From assembly GCF_032970905.1 (NCBI RefSeq), contig NZ_JAWJZA010000001.1: a stretch of 64,000 nucleotides of DNA. One strand, 5' to 3'. The notes under the pieces are model-generated. The model saw only the letters and a program-made list of their open reading frames with translations, searched no databases and was not told the origin of the DNA. Positions 44,028-52,827 of this stretch are shown here, one piece after another (positions within the stretch are counted from its first letter, which is position 1; each line of letters opens with the position of its first letter). Position numbers and translations under genes: made by a program. This DNA comes from Veillonella absiana (lineage in GTDB: Bacteria; Bacillota; Negativicutes; Veillonellales; Veillonellaceae).

Positions 44028-46514
44028 TTACAATATACCACGGAAATAATGGCCTCTCGTGATTGGTGCCTCCATAGCATCTTGTTGTTTAGGTGGTGCC
44101 GGTTTACGTTGTTCCAAAATATCCACGTAATCTCTAACTGTTCGTTCCAATTGTTTTGATCCCACCTGACGTCCATCAATGCGCAAAATGGAAATCCCTT
44201 TTTGTACCAATTCAGGCACATAAGCCTTCATATCCATCTCATGACTGTTCATGATGTGCATACGACAATAGGGATCTGTACGCAATAGGAATAATTCCCC
44301 CTTGCGGTCCTTTAATGCGTAATGTTGTTTCAAACATGGGGCTGGGCAATTTTCCTTTTGGCCCGTCCCCACAAAGCTTGCAATAGCACAGTATTCGGAA
44401 ATCATCATCTCCGTACGTCCATGGACCATTGTCTCAATCGGAGTATGAATATGACGTGTCAATTCACTGATTTGCGTCAATGTCATTTCTTGAGACGGTG
44501 CTATAGCGCTCACCTGTAGACCTTCCCAGAATTGAGCACTATGGGTGTTAAATATATTCAGTCCCGTATCACATTCAATATGTCCAGTAAAACCTAAATC
44601 ATTGAGCCAAATCAGGGCTTGTGGTACATGAATACCAATAGCATCAGGTTTAGCACCTATCATCGCTTGTAGCGTTGTTAGGTATGTTTCTACTTCATCA
44701 TCCTTGATGACACGTGGTATGGTGAAAGTACAATACACCTGTCCTTTACGACAGAGTTCAACCACCTGTGCATATACATCCGCTTGATATGGTGTACGTT
44801 GCAAGCGGTCACCGCCAAAGACGATTTTATGAGCGCCCCCAGCTATAGCTGCACGAACACCATCTAGCTCATCTACACGAGCGCTAATGGCTGGCAATGA
44901 TAAATTGCTGTTCTGTACTTCTAATTGAGATTTCGTCTGTAATTGGGATTTCACCTCTAATTGAGATTTCGCCTGTAATTCAGAATAATCACTTGGTTCT
45001 GCACTACGTTTTGCCCACTCAGTTCTATGATACTCTATCAATTCCGCCTCTAAGGCCTCTACACCACGACGGCGTAAATCATTGAGTACACTAGCTGGCC
45101 ATAAATACGGACCTTCTGGCATATTCACACCAGACAGTGCAAATAGAGTATTGCCTAAACGACTTAATTGATCTTGTACTTTTTCAATACTAGTTGGATT
45201 GTGATCCGCAATTTTAGGAACATACTCATGGTCTACCGTTACGGTCATGCCATTTTCTAATAATAGCGTTAAGGATACACCAGGGTTTTCCATTTGTAAG
45301 TACGCATAGACAGGATATTTGCGAGTAAATTCTTGTAGACCTCGACTCTTTTGTTGTTTCGGTGCTGACGCAACATAGACCGTCCCATCCGCCATACCTT
45401 CCTCTGGGGTACCTACATAGTGCCCCTCTTTGATTTGTTTCCAGGAGGAATCAAATTCATAGTACACCACGGAACCAGCCTTTTGAATGACCTTTAATAA
45501 TGAGCCGTGTTCAACAGTTTCCTGTAAAAGAAGCTCTAATTTACCTTTTTTATGAACAGCCTTGCCCACTGGTTTTCCTTGATTATTGGGGGCTACCGCC
45601 GTGATCATTTGTCGGCCTACCTGATGTTCCAAATAGGATGTAGAAAACCCACGATTAAATCCAGATTCTAAGGCTAATGTATCATGTTTAGTTAATTTCG
45701 TAGGTTCATGTTCATGGCCTTTAGCGCGATTGAGGATATCTCGGTACGTACCGATAACTTGGCGCACATAGGATACCTTTTTCATACGGCCTTCTACTTT
45801 AAAGGATGCCACACCGGCCTCTACGAGCTCATTCATAAACGCACTATAGTTCAAGTCCTTAAGACTCAACACATAGTTTTCATTCGGTGGCAACACATTT
45901 TTGCCACTTTCATCAATGAGTTCGTACGGCAATCGACATGGTTGCGCACAGGCACCACGATTACCGCTACGGCCACCAATAAAGGAGCTCATCAAACATT
46001 GCCCAGAATAGCATACGCAAAGGGCCCCATGAACAAAGATTTCAATTTCAACCTTGCAGTTTTTACAGATATGGCGGATTTCATCAAGACTCAATTCACG
46101 GCCTAATACAACACGAGTAAATCCCAATTTTTCATAGAATCGAACTGCATCTAATGTAGTAGCCGTCATTTGCGTACTACCATGAAGATGTAAATTAGGT
46201 GCCACTTGCTGGGCCAATTTAGCCACTGCCAAATCTTGTACGATAATGGCATCTACACCAATACGCTCTAGGTCCTTTAAATAACTGGTAAGATCCTTCA
46301 TTTCACGGTCACCAATGAGGATATTTACTGTTACATAGACGGACACATCAAGAATGTGCGCTAAGCGTATAGCCTCAGCAAGCTCATCAATATCAAAATT
46401 TGCTGCGTGAGCACGCGCATTAAATCCTTTACCACCTAAATAAATGGCATCGGCACCTGCCTCAAGGCCTGCTATGAAATTTTCCATGGTTCCAGCTGGC
46501 GCTAATAATTCCAT
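44028..46514 (-). CDS. U32-family protein (RlhA-like, two U32 modules)
   Basis: The 828-residue protein begins MELLAPAGTMENFIAGLEAGAD and carries the U32 cysteine signature ALCVCYSGQCLMSS..RSGNRGACAQPCR (residues about 165-195), then a DUF3656-like region and a second U32-like module (about 560-815) with its own cysteine pairs (YCAIASFVG, NCPAPCLKQH, PYCRMH). U32 proteins such as RlhA and TrhP hydroxylate RNA bases using a bound cluster. The modules are joined by a linker of four near-identical 6-residue KSQL-type repeats. Likely an RNA hydroxylase, by family only. Confidence 0.88.
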   Translation of the reverse strand: MELLAPAGTMENFIAGLEAGADAIYLGGKGFNARAHAANFDIDELAEAIRLAHILDVSVYVTVNILIGDREMKDLTSYLKDLERIGVDAIIVQDLAVAKLAQQVAPNLHLHGSTQMTATTLDAVRFYEKLGFTRVVLGRELSLDEIRHICKNCKVEIEIFVHGALCVCYSGQCLMSSFIGGRSGNRGACAQPCRLPYELIDESGKNVLPPNENYVLSLKDLNYSAFMNELVEAGVASFKVEGRMKKVSYVRQVIGTYRDILNRAKGHEHEPTKLTKHDTLALESGFNRGFSTSYLEHQVGRQMITAVAPNNQGKPVGKAVHKKGKLELLLQETVEHGSLLKVIQKAGSVVYYEFDSSWKQIKEGHYVGTPEEGMADGTVYVASAPKQQKSRGLQEFTRKYPVYAYLQMENPGVSLTLLLENGMTVTVDHEYVPKIADHNPTSIEKVQDQLSRLGNTLFALSGVNMPEGPYLWPASVLNDLRRRGVEALEAELIEYHRTEWAKRSAEPSDYSELQAKSQLEVKSQLQTKSQLEVQNSNLSLPAISARVDELDGVRAAIAGGAHKIVFGGDRLQRTPYQADVYAQVVELCRKGQVYCTFTIPRVIKDDEVETYLTTLQAMIGAKPDAIGIHVPQALIWLNDLGFTGHIECDTGLNIFNTHSAQFWEGLQVSAIAPSQEMTLTQISELTRHIHTPIETMVHGRTEMMISEYCAIASFVGTGQKENCPAPCLKQHYALKDRKGELFLLRTDPYCRMHIMNSHEMDMKAYVPELVQKGISILRIDGRQVGSKQLERTVRDYVDILEQRKPAPPKQQDAMEAPITRGHYFRGIL
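44917..44988. repeat. Four 18-base tandem repeats inside the U32 gene
   Basis: Units start at 44917, 44935, 44953 and 44971 and share the core CTAATTGAGATTTC with a few changes; the last is most diverged. They encode KSQLEV-like hexapeptides in the linker between modules. Each unit keeps the frame, so copy number could change without breaking the gene. Confidence 0.85.
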
Positions 46515-46552
46515 GAACTCTCCTTTATATAATAGCTTTATAAATAGCCATA

Positions 46553-46581
46553 AAAGGGCCTACCCGAAGGTAGAACCCTTT
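46553..46581 (-). terminator. pheST terminator
   Basis: Minus-strand AAAGGG-TT-CTACC-TTCG-GGTAG-GC-CCTTTT: two stems around a stable TTCG tetraloop, 14 bases after the pheT stop. Confidence 0.8.
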
Positions 46582-46594
46582 ATAGATCTTGTCA

Positions 46595-49039
46595 TTAGCG
46601 AAGTTTACAATTAATTTCGCCTAATTTTGTGATAATAGTTTGAATGCTTTCTTCAATATCTTCATCATTCAACGTACCTTCCATGGAACGGAATTGCAAG
46701 TTGTATGCTAAGCTACGGAAACCAGCTTCAATATGTTCACCTTCATATACGTCAAAGATATGAACGGATTCTAAGAATTCACCGCCATTGTCTTTGATAA
46801 TTGTCATGATATCACTACTTGTTACAGCTGTTGGTGCAACGATGGCAAGGTCACGACTTGTACCAGGGAATTTACTGAATGGAGCATATCTAAAGTGAGT
46901 ATTCGCTAATTCCAATACGGCTTCCAAATCAATTTCAAACATAAATGTTTTGCCTGGCAAATCAAAGTTTTTCACCGCTTGTGGATGTAATTCACCAAAG
47001 TTAGCGATAGTTACGCCATTAATGAAGTACTGTGCACTCACACCTGGGTGGTAATAGCTTTCACCACTTGGAGCAATTGTGTAACCCTTGATTCCCACAG
47101 CTGTTAGCAAACCATCAACGATACCTTTTACATCGTAGAAATCAGTATCACGTTGTGGTGCATTCCACGCTGGATCAGTAGTTTTCCCCATCAAAATACC
47201 ACAAGCCATAGGGCGTTCATGAGGTACTTCTGTTAATGGCAAGGATTTTGGTTCGTATACATTAGCAGTTTCGAACAACCAAAGGTCCTTGTTTTGTTGC
47301 GCAATATTGCGTTTCGCAGCTTCAATAACGGCTGGAATCAATGTAGTACGCATGTATGGGAATTCTTCGGAAATTGGATTCAAAATTGGAATCGCTGTAT
47401 AGCGAGTATCGCCTTCAGGGAGCATCATATTGGACAAACCATCTTTGTGCATGAAACTGAATGTGATAATTTGAGATAAGCCAACCTCAGCAAGGTAATG
47501 CGTTACTTGTTTAGTCAACGCTTTTTTAGCTGTCATTGCACCAGATGCAAGAACTGCGACTGGAATTGTTGGTTTAATATTATCGTAACCATGAATACGC
47601 GCTACTTCCTCTGCGATATCTGGCATTACTGTCACATCATCGCGCCATGTAGGTACGAGCGCCTCTGCATCTTGACCATTGCGAATCACTTCGAATTGTA
47701 AGTCTGTAAGGATTTGTACCATTTCATCGCCAGAGATACTAGTACCAAGATATGCATTCACTTGATCGATATTGAAAGCTACCGTACGTTGTTCTACTGG
47801 ATTTGGATATACATCTACAATACCTTGTGCCACTTTACATGTTGGGCAGATTTGTTGCAATAATTGAGCTGCACGATCGATGGCATAAGCCGTATATTTA
47901 TGGTTTACACCACGTTCAAAACGACCAGATGCTTCAGAGCGCATACCCAATGCTTTGGACGTACGACGAATGGATGGGCCATTGAATACAGCAGCTTCAA
48001 ATACAACAGATGTTGTCTTAGCTGTTACTTCACTATCATAGCCACCCATAACACCTGCTACGCCAACAGCTCGTTCAGCATCACTGATGATGAGCATAGA
48101 TTCTGTTAAATCACGATTAGTACCATCAAGAGTTTGGATTTTCTCTTCTGGTTTAGCCATGCGAGCTACTAGTTTATGACCTTTAAGGAAATCATAATCA
48201 TAAGCATGCATTGGTTGACCAAATTCAAGCATTACGTAATTTGTTACGTCTACTACATTGTTGATAGGACGAATACCAGAATTACGCAAACGATTTTGCA
48301 TCCACAATGGAGATGGTGCCACCGTTACATCTGTTACTAGACGACCCATGAAACGTGTACAAAGCTCTGGTGCTTCGATTTCGATATCTACTTTGCCTTC
48401 AATAGATTCACCATTTTCGTTCACCATAATAACTGGGAACAAGGCTTTTTGATTTGTCATCACACCAAATTCACGGCTAAGACCAATCATGGAGAAGCAG
48501 TCTGCACGATTTGCAGTGAGTTCAAATTCATATACTGTATCATTGAGCATCAATACATCTTTAATATCTTGTCCAATCGGCGTACCTTCTGGGAAAATAT
48601 AGATGCCTTGTGCTTCTTCTGGTAATACTAAATCAGTGGATAAACCGAATTCAGCAACGGAACAGAACATACCGTCAGACACTTCACCACGAAGTTTACC
48701 TTTTTTGATTTCTGTGCCATCTGCTAAACGAGATTTATGATATGCTACTGGCACCACTTGGCCTACTGCCACATTAGTAGCCGCTGTAACGATTTGTTTT
48801 GTAATAGGTTCGCCGTCTTCTGTTAAACATTCTACTTGGCAAACCTGTAATTTATCTGCATCTGGATGTTTTGTAATTTCTACAATTTTACCAGTGTAAA
48901 TCTTTTTAAGACCTGGGTCCATAGATTGAACTTCTTCTACGGGAATCCCTGCTTGTGTCAACGCATCTGCTAATTCTTGAGCAGGACGAGTTTGATCAAC
49001 AGGCACATATTCATTCATCCATGTTAAGCTTGCTTTCAT
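46595..49039 (-). CDS. pheT: Phenylalanyl-tRNA synthetase beta subunit
   Basis: The 814-residue subunit has the N-terminal EMAP-like tRNA-binding domain (about 40-150), B3/B4 editing domain (about 210-400), B5 domain, a catalytic-like core and the C-terminal anticodon-binding FDX-ACB domain (about 720-814, FSKFPGTSRDLAIVAP). It forms an alpha2-beta2 enzyme with PheS. It follows pheS by 12 bases. Confidence 0.98.
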   Translation of the reverse strand: MKASLTWMNEYVPVDQTRPAQELADALTQAGIPVEEVQSMDPGLKKIYTGKIVEITKHPDADKLQVCQVECLTEDGEPITKQIVTAATNVAVGQVVPVAYHKSRLADGTEIKKGKLRGEVSDGMFCSVAEFGLSTDLVLPEEAQGIYIFPEGTPIGQDIKDVLMLNDTVYEFELTANRADCFSMIGLSREFGVMTNQKALFPVIMVNENGESIEGKVDIEIEAPELCTRFMGRLVTDVTVAPSPLWMQNRLRNSGIRPINNVVDVTNYVMLEFGQPMHAYDYDFLKGHKLVARMAKPEEKIQTLDGTNRDLTESMLIISDAERAVGVAGVMGGYDSEVTAKTTSVVFEAAVFNGPSIRRTSKALGMRSEASGRFERGVNHKYTAYAIDRAAQLLQQICPTCKVAQGIVDVYPNPVEQRTVAFNIDQVNAYLGTSISGDEMVQILTDLQFEVIRNGQDAEALVPTWRDDVTVMPDIAEEVARIHGYDNIKPTIPVAVLASGAMTAKKALTKQVTHYLAEVGLSQIITFSFMHKDGLSNMMLPEGDTRYTAIPILNPISEEFPYMRTTLIPAVIEAAKRNIAQQNKDLWLFETANVYEPKSLPLTEVPHERPMACGILMGKTTDPAWNAPQRDTDFYDVKGIVDGLLTAVGIKGYTIAPSGESYYHPGVSAQYFINGVTIANFGELHPQAVKNFDLPGKTFMFEIDLEAVLELANTHFRYAPFSKFPGTSRDLAIVAPTAVTSSDIMTIIKDNGGEFLESVHIFDVYEGEHIEAGFRSLAYNLQFRSMEGTLNDEDIEESIQTIITKLGEINCKLR

Positions 49040-49051
49040 CCTCGTAACCTC

Positions 49052-50074
49052 CTAAAACTGATTCAAGAAACGAACGTCATCTTCAAAGAATAGACGCAAG
49101 TCACCGATTCCATATAATAGCATAGCAATACGTTCTACACCCATACCGAAGGCAAAGCCTTGTACTTGGTCTGGATCATAGCCATTAATGCGCAATACAT
49201 TTGGATGCACCATGCCACAACCAAGAATTTCGAGCCAACCTGTATGAGAACATACACGACAGCCTTCGCCACCGCACATAACGCAAGAAATATCTACTTC
49301 TGCAGATGGTTCTGTGAATGGGAAGAAACTTGTACGGAAACGAACTTGAGTATCTTCACCAAACATGTGGCGCAAGAATGCCTCTAAGGTACCTTTCAAA
49401 TCAGCAAAGGTAATATTTTTATCGATAATTAAACCTTCTACTTGATGAAACACAGGGGAATGTGTGGCATCATAGTCCCAACGGTATACTTTGCCTGGTG
49501 CAATCATACGGATTGGGCTATTAGGTTCATGACGTTGCATCGTACGCGCTTGTACAGGAGATGTATGAGTACGCAACAAGAAATTTTCTGTAATATAGAA
49601 GGAATCTTGCATATCACGAGCTGGATGATCTTTTGGTAAATTTAGGCATTCAAAATTGAAATGGTCCTGTTCTACTTCTGGACCTTCTTCAACGGTATAG
49701 CCCATTTTCATAAAGAAATCTTCAATCATTTCATTCACAGCTGTGAGCGGATGAATATGACCTTGACGAGTTACTCGGCCTGGCAATGTGATATCGATTT
49801 TTTCAGAACTCAAACGTTCTTCCATTTCTTTACGGTCCATGTCAGCCTTAACAGCATCTAATGCTTCTTCTAGGGCTACACGAACTTCATTCACAAGGGC
49901 ACCCATTTTAGGACGTTCTTCTGGTGAAAGTTTACCCAAACCTTTTAACAAAGCTGTTACTTCACCTTTTTTGCCTAAATACTTAACGCGCACATCTTGT
50001 AATGCTTGATTATCTTGTGCTTCATGAATTGCTGCTAGCGCAAGATCTTTTATGCGCTGTAATTCTTCTTTCAT
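49052..50074 (-). CDS. pheS: Phenylalanyl-tRNA synthetase alpha subunit
   Basis: The 340-residue class II catalytic subunit has the N-terminal coiled coil (1-90), motif 2 around RFRTSFFPFTEPSAEVD, the CVMCGGEGCRVC cysteine cluster, and motif 3 GFAFGMGVERIAMLLYG. The ATG at 50074 follows AGGAGGCTTTGT; an in-frame extension to 50107 would run through the leader terminator and is rejected. Transcription is likely controlled by the attenuator at 50087-50121. Confidence 0.97.
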   Translation of the reverse strand: MKEELQRIKDLALAAIHEAQDNQALQDVRVKYLGKKGEVTALLKGLGKLSPEERPKMGALVNEVRVALEEALDAVKADMDRKEMEERLSSEKIDITLPGRVTRQGHIHPLTAVNEMIEDFFMKMGYTVEEGPEVEQDHFNFECLNLPKDHPARDMQDSFYITENFLLRTHTSPVQARTMQRHEPNSPIRMIAPGKVYRWDYDATHSPVFHQVEGLIIDKNITFADLKGTLEAFLRHMFGEDTQVRFRTSFFPFTEPSAEVDISCVMCGGEGCRVCSHTGWLEILGCGMVHPNVLRINGYDPDQVQGFAFGMGVERIAMLLYGIGDLRLFFEDDVRFLNQF

Positions 50075-50086
50075 ACAAAGCCTCCT

Positions 50087-50137
50087 AAAAAACAGACCTC
50101 CACCCACAAAGGGCGAAGGTCATCATTCGCGGTACTA
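50087..50137 (-). promoter_or_regulatory. pheS leader: terminator hairpin with degenerate T-box-like element
   Basis: On the minus strand TAGTACCGCG (50128-50137) resembles the T-box core UGGNACCGCG, and is followed, as in T-box leaders, by a terminator (GACCTTCGCCC / GGGTGGAGGTC, 50095-50121, then TGTTTTTT). However, the tRNA-end-binding UGG is UAG, and no Stem I or Phe specifier is found because the apparent promoter lies immediately upstream. It may be a relic or a different attenuator. Confidence 0.55.
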
Positions 50138-50145
50138 ACATAGTA

Positions 50146-50175
50146 ATTATACAGGATTTTACTAGTAAAAGTCAA
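50146..50175 (-). promoter_or_regulatory. pheST promoter
   Basis: TTGACT (50170-50175), 18 bases, TATAAT (50146-50151) on the minus strand; predicted start near 50138. Confidence 0.65.
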
Positions 50176-50281
50176 AGAAAGCTAGCCATAATAAGGCAAT
50201 TTTCTCTAAATTACTCTTGCTGAGATTATCCCAAGCTCAGTAATGGAATGATCACATTACAACCTATGAAATCCAATACGA

Positions 50282-50740
50282 TTACTCAATCGTGTCCTCT
50301 GGAATTATCGACCATGGCAAATCTGGAAGCTCCATATTATGCAATACATAAAATGTACCCCGTCCGACGTGAACAAGCTCTCCTTTTTCATTGTAAATAC
50401 GACTTGTAGCCACCATTGTTCGAGTGCCATTATGTTCAACAATACCTACACCACGTAATTTTTCTCCACCTTTGACAGCACGTACGTAGTTCCCGTTAAT
50501 ATCGATGGTGCTAACATTTTTCCCTAAAGTAAAACAGGCAATTCCCATAACACCATCTGCTAAGCCAGTACATACTGCACCATGTACATCGCCTCGAATA
50601 TTACAATATTCTGTGGTATTAGTTTGTAATGTATTTTCTGCATACCCCGATTTTACACGTATAACTTTATCATCTTTCATCCAGAAAAATGGAGTGTTGT
50701 CTAATATATTTTGAAAATGCTCAACCATAGTTTTCATCAT
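50282..50740 (-). CDS. PaaI-type hotdog thioesterase
   Basis: The 152-residue hotdog-fold protein has the pattern GDVHGAVCTGLADGVMGIACFTLG and VSTIDINGNYVRAVKGGEKLRGVG typical of the PaaI/YdiI acyl-CoA thioesterases, where the first segment holds the catalytic Asp/Glu region. Substrate unknown. The ATG at 50740 is 6 bases after GGGGAGG; an in-frame ATG at 50755 overlaps that site. Lies between the MacAB operon and pheS. Confidence 0.85.
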   Translation of the reverse strand: MMKTMVEHFQNILDNTPFFWMKDDKVIRVKSGYAENTLQTNTTEYCNIRGDVHGAVCTGLADGVMGIACFTLGKNVSTIDINGNYVRAVKGGEKLRGVGIVEHNGTRTMVATSRIYNEKGELVHVGRGTFYVLHNMELPDLPWSIIPEDTIE

Positions 50741-50782
50741 GTACATCCTCCCCATATAAATTTGATATGCTTTAATTATATC

Positions 50783-50823
50783 AAAAAAGCTCTTCTATAT
50801 GAATAAAATCCATATAGAAGAGC
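50783..50823 (-). terminator. Hairpin between the hotdog gene and the exporter operon
   Basis: GCTCTTCTATATG/CATATAGAAGAGC stem, 9-base loop, followed on the minus strand by TTTTTT. It lies downstream of the hotdog gene start on the plus strand, and ahead of the exporter stop at 50886 it ends nothing else; read on the minus strand it would stop a transcript entering from the hotdog promoter region or upstream exporter read-through. Confidence 0.7.
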
Positions 50824-50885
50824 CTGTGTATTGTAATCTATAGATATTTTATACATCATCTCTACACAAAAAACAATATTCTAAA

Positions 50886-52097
50886 TTATTCGTAATGCAA
50901 TGCATCGATTGGATTCAAACGAGCTGCTTTGCGGGCTGGATATACACCAAAGACCAAACCGATGGCAATGGAGAACCCAAAAGACAAGAAGATTGTCGGA
51001 ATTGATAGTACCGTGCTCATGCCTGAGAATTTACTAATCAGCTGCGAGGCGCCGATACCAAATATAATTCCTATAATGCCCCCCATCAAGCTGATTACAA
51101 CTGCTTCAATAAGGAACTGAGTAACAATGACATTATATGTAGCACCAAGGGCCTTCCGAATACCAATTTCACGGGTACGTTCTGTTACGGATACGAGCAT
51201 AATATTCATAATACCAATACCACCAACTACTAGAGAGATAGCTGCTACGGCACCGAGGAACAATGTTAAAGTACTTGTTGTTTGTTGCATGGTTTCCATA
51301 ATGGATTGCATATTCCTAATATTGAAATCATCAAGATTACTATCCTTAATATTATGACGAACACGAAGTAAGTTTTCTATGTCTGCTTGCAGTCTATTGA
51401 TACCATTATCATCATTAGCAGATACATAGACCATACGGAGATAATCAACACCTTGCACACGTTCCATGGCTGTTGTATATGGAATATATACTACATCATC
51501 TTGGTCCTCGCCCATAGAGCTATTACCTTTACTTTCAAGAACACCGATAATCTTGAACGGAATATTCTTAACACGAATATCTTTACCTACAGGATCTTCA
51601 TTACCAAATAAATTTTTTACAATTGTACTACCAACAACGGCTACCCGTTCTCGATTTTGCACATTTTTCTCTGTAATAAAACGACCATCTTTCATAGTCA
51701 AATTATTGATAGTTTGCAGGCTAGGGCTAACACCACTTACCGTAGTTGTCCAGTTGTTGCTTTGATAAATGGCCACATAACTATTACTAGTAAATGGACT
51801 CGCTGCTGCTACACCATCTAATTTAGCAATTGCTTTATAATCGCCTTCCTTCAAAGATCTTTGTGATGATGCTGTAGGTCGAACCCCTGGCGTTCTCGGA
51901 GCCCCAGGCATAACCATAAGTAAGTTTGAACCCAAGCTCGAAATAGAATCAGATACTTGCTGCTTTACGCCATTACCAATAGATACGAGGGCAATAACCG
52001 CAGCTACACCGATAATAATGCCAAGCATGGTCAAAATTGACCTCATTTTGTTAGCGATGAGGGATGCCCATGCCATTAAGAAACTCTCTTTATACAT
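50886..52097 (-). CDS. MacB-type ABC transporter permease
   Basis: The 403-residue protein has a single N-terminal membrane helix (about 18-42), a large extracytoplasmic MacB_PCD domain (about 45-255) and three C-terminal helices in the FtsX-like domain (about 285-390) with ERTREIGIRKALGA. This is the separate permease form of MacB. With the ATPase and MacA-like adaptor upstream it makes a tripartite-type exporter for peptides, antibiotics or envelope compounds. It overlaps the ATPase gene by 8 bases. Confidence 0.92.
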   Translation of the reverse strand: MYKESFLMAWASLIANKMRSILTMLGIIIGVAAVIALVSIGNGVKQQVSDSISSLGSNLLMVMPGAPRTPGVRPTASSQRSLKEGDYKAIAKLDGVAAASPFTSNSYVAIYQSNNWTTTVSGVSPSLQTINNLTMKDGRFITEKNVQNRERVAVVGSTIVKNLFGNEDPVGKDIRVKNIPFKIIGVLESKGNSSMGEDQDDVVYIPYTTAMERVQGVDYLRMVYVSANDDNGINRLQADIENLLRVRHNIKDSNLDDFNIRNMQSIMETMQQTTSTLTLFLGAVAAISLVVGGIGIMNIMLVSVTERTREIGIRKALGATYNVIVTQFLIEAVVISLMGGIIGIIFGIGASQLISKFSGMSTVLSIPTIFLSFGFSIAIGLVFGVYPARKAARLNPIDALHYE

Positions 52098-52827
52098 GTT
52101 GTGCCCCCTCTATTTTTGCCATATTCAAATTTGGTTTATCTTCCAAAATCAAACCATCCTTTAATACTACATTACGACTCGCATAAGTAGCAATTTCTGG
52201 TTCATGTGTAACAAGGATGATAGTACGACCTTCTTTGTACAAATTCAAGAAAATATTCATAACCTCTAATGTTGATTTAGAGTCTAAGTTCCCCGTCGGC
52301 TCATCGGCCATAATAATAGATGGGTCATTTGCCAATGCACGAGCAATAGCCACACGTTGACGTTGGCCGCCAGACAACTCCGCGGGTAAATGATCAATGC
52401 GATCTCCAAGGCCTAAATCAGTTAATAATTTAGCGGCTCGTTCCATACGAGTCACCTTGTCTACTCCACCATATACCATGGGCAATGCCACATTCTCTTG
52501 AGCCGTCAATTTAGAAAGCAAGTTGAAACTTTGAAAAACGAATCCAATTTTCTTGTTACGCACAAAGGCTAGTTGATCATCATCTAAATTGGCTACTTCT
52601 TCTCCACTTAATCTGTAAAATCCATCTGTAGGTCTATCTAAGCAACCTAAAATATTCATGAAGGTTGATTTACCAGAACCAGATGGCCCCATGATAGATG
52701 TGAACTCACCTTCAAAAATTTGTAAATCAATACCGTGTAATACAGGCACTTGTAATTTACCATTTACATAGGTTTTTGTTACACCTTTAATGTCAATTAC
52801 CGCTTCTTTCATAGATGTATTACCCAT
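52090..52827 (-). CDS. MacB-type ABC transporter ATP-binding protein
   Basis: The 245-residue LolD/MacB-class ATPase has Walker A GPSGSGKST, Q-loop FVFQSFNLL, signature LSGGQRQRVAIARAL, Walker B IIMADEPTGNLD and the H-loop THEPE. It powers the adjacent permease. Its ATG is joined to the adaptor stop (TAATG), which suggests translational coupling. Confidence 0.94.
   Translation of the reverse strand: MGNTSMKEAVIDIKGVTKTYVNGKLQVPVLHGIDLQIFEGEFTSIMGPSGSGKSTFMNILGCLDRPTDGFYRLSGEEVANLDDDQLAFVRNKKIGFVFQSFNLLSKLTAQENVALPMVYGGVDKVTRMERAAKLLTDLGLGDRIDHLPAELSGGQRQRVAIARALANDPSIIMADEPTGNLDSKSTLEVMNIFLNLYKEGRTIILVTHEPEIATYASRNVVLKDGLILEDKPNLNMAKIEGAQHV

Noticed and set aside
44917..44988. CRISPR array
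   Set aside because: Repeats are contiguous 18-base coding units with no spacers.
45708..46106. 132-codon antisense open frame inside the U32 gene
   Set aside because: Shadow frame over a conserved U32 domain with no family resemblance.
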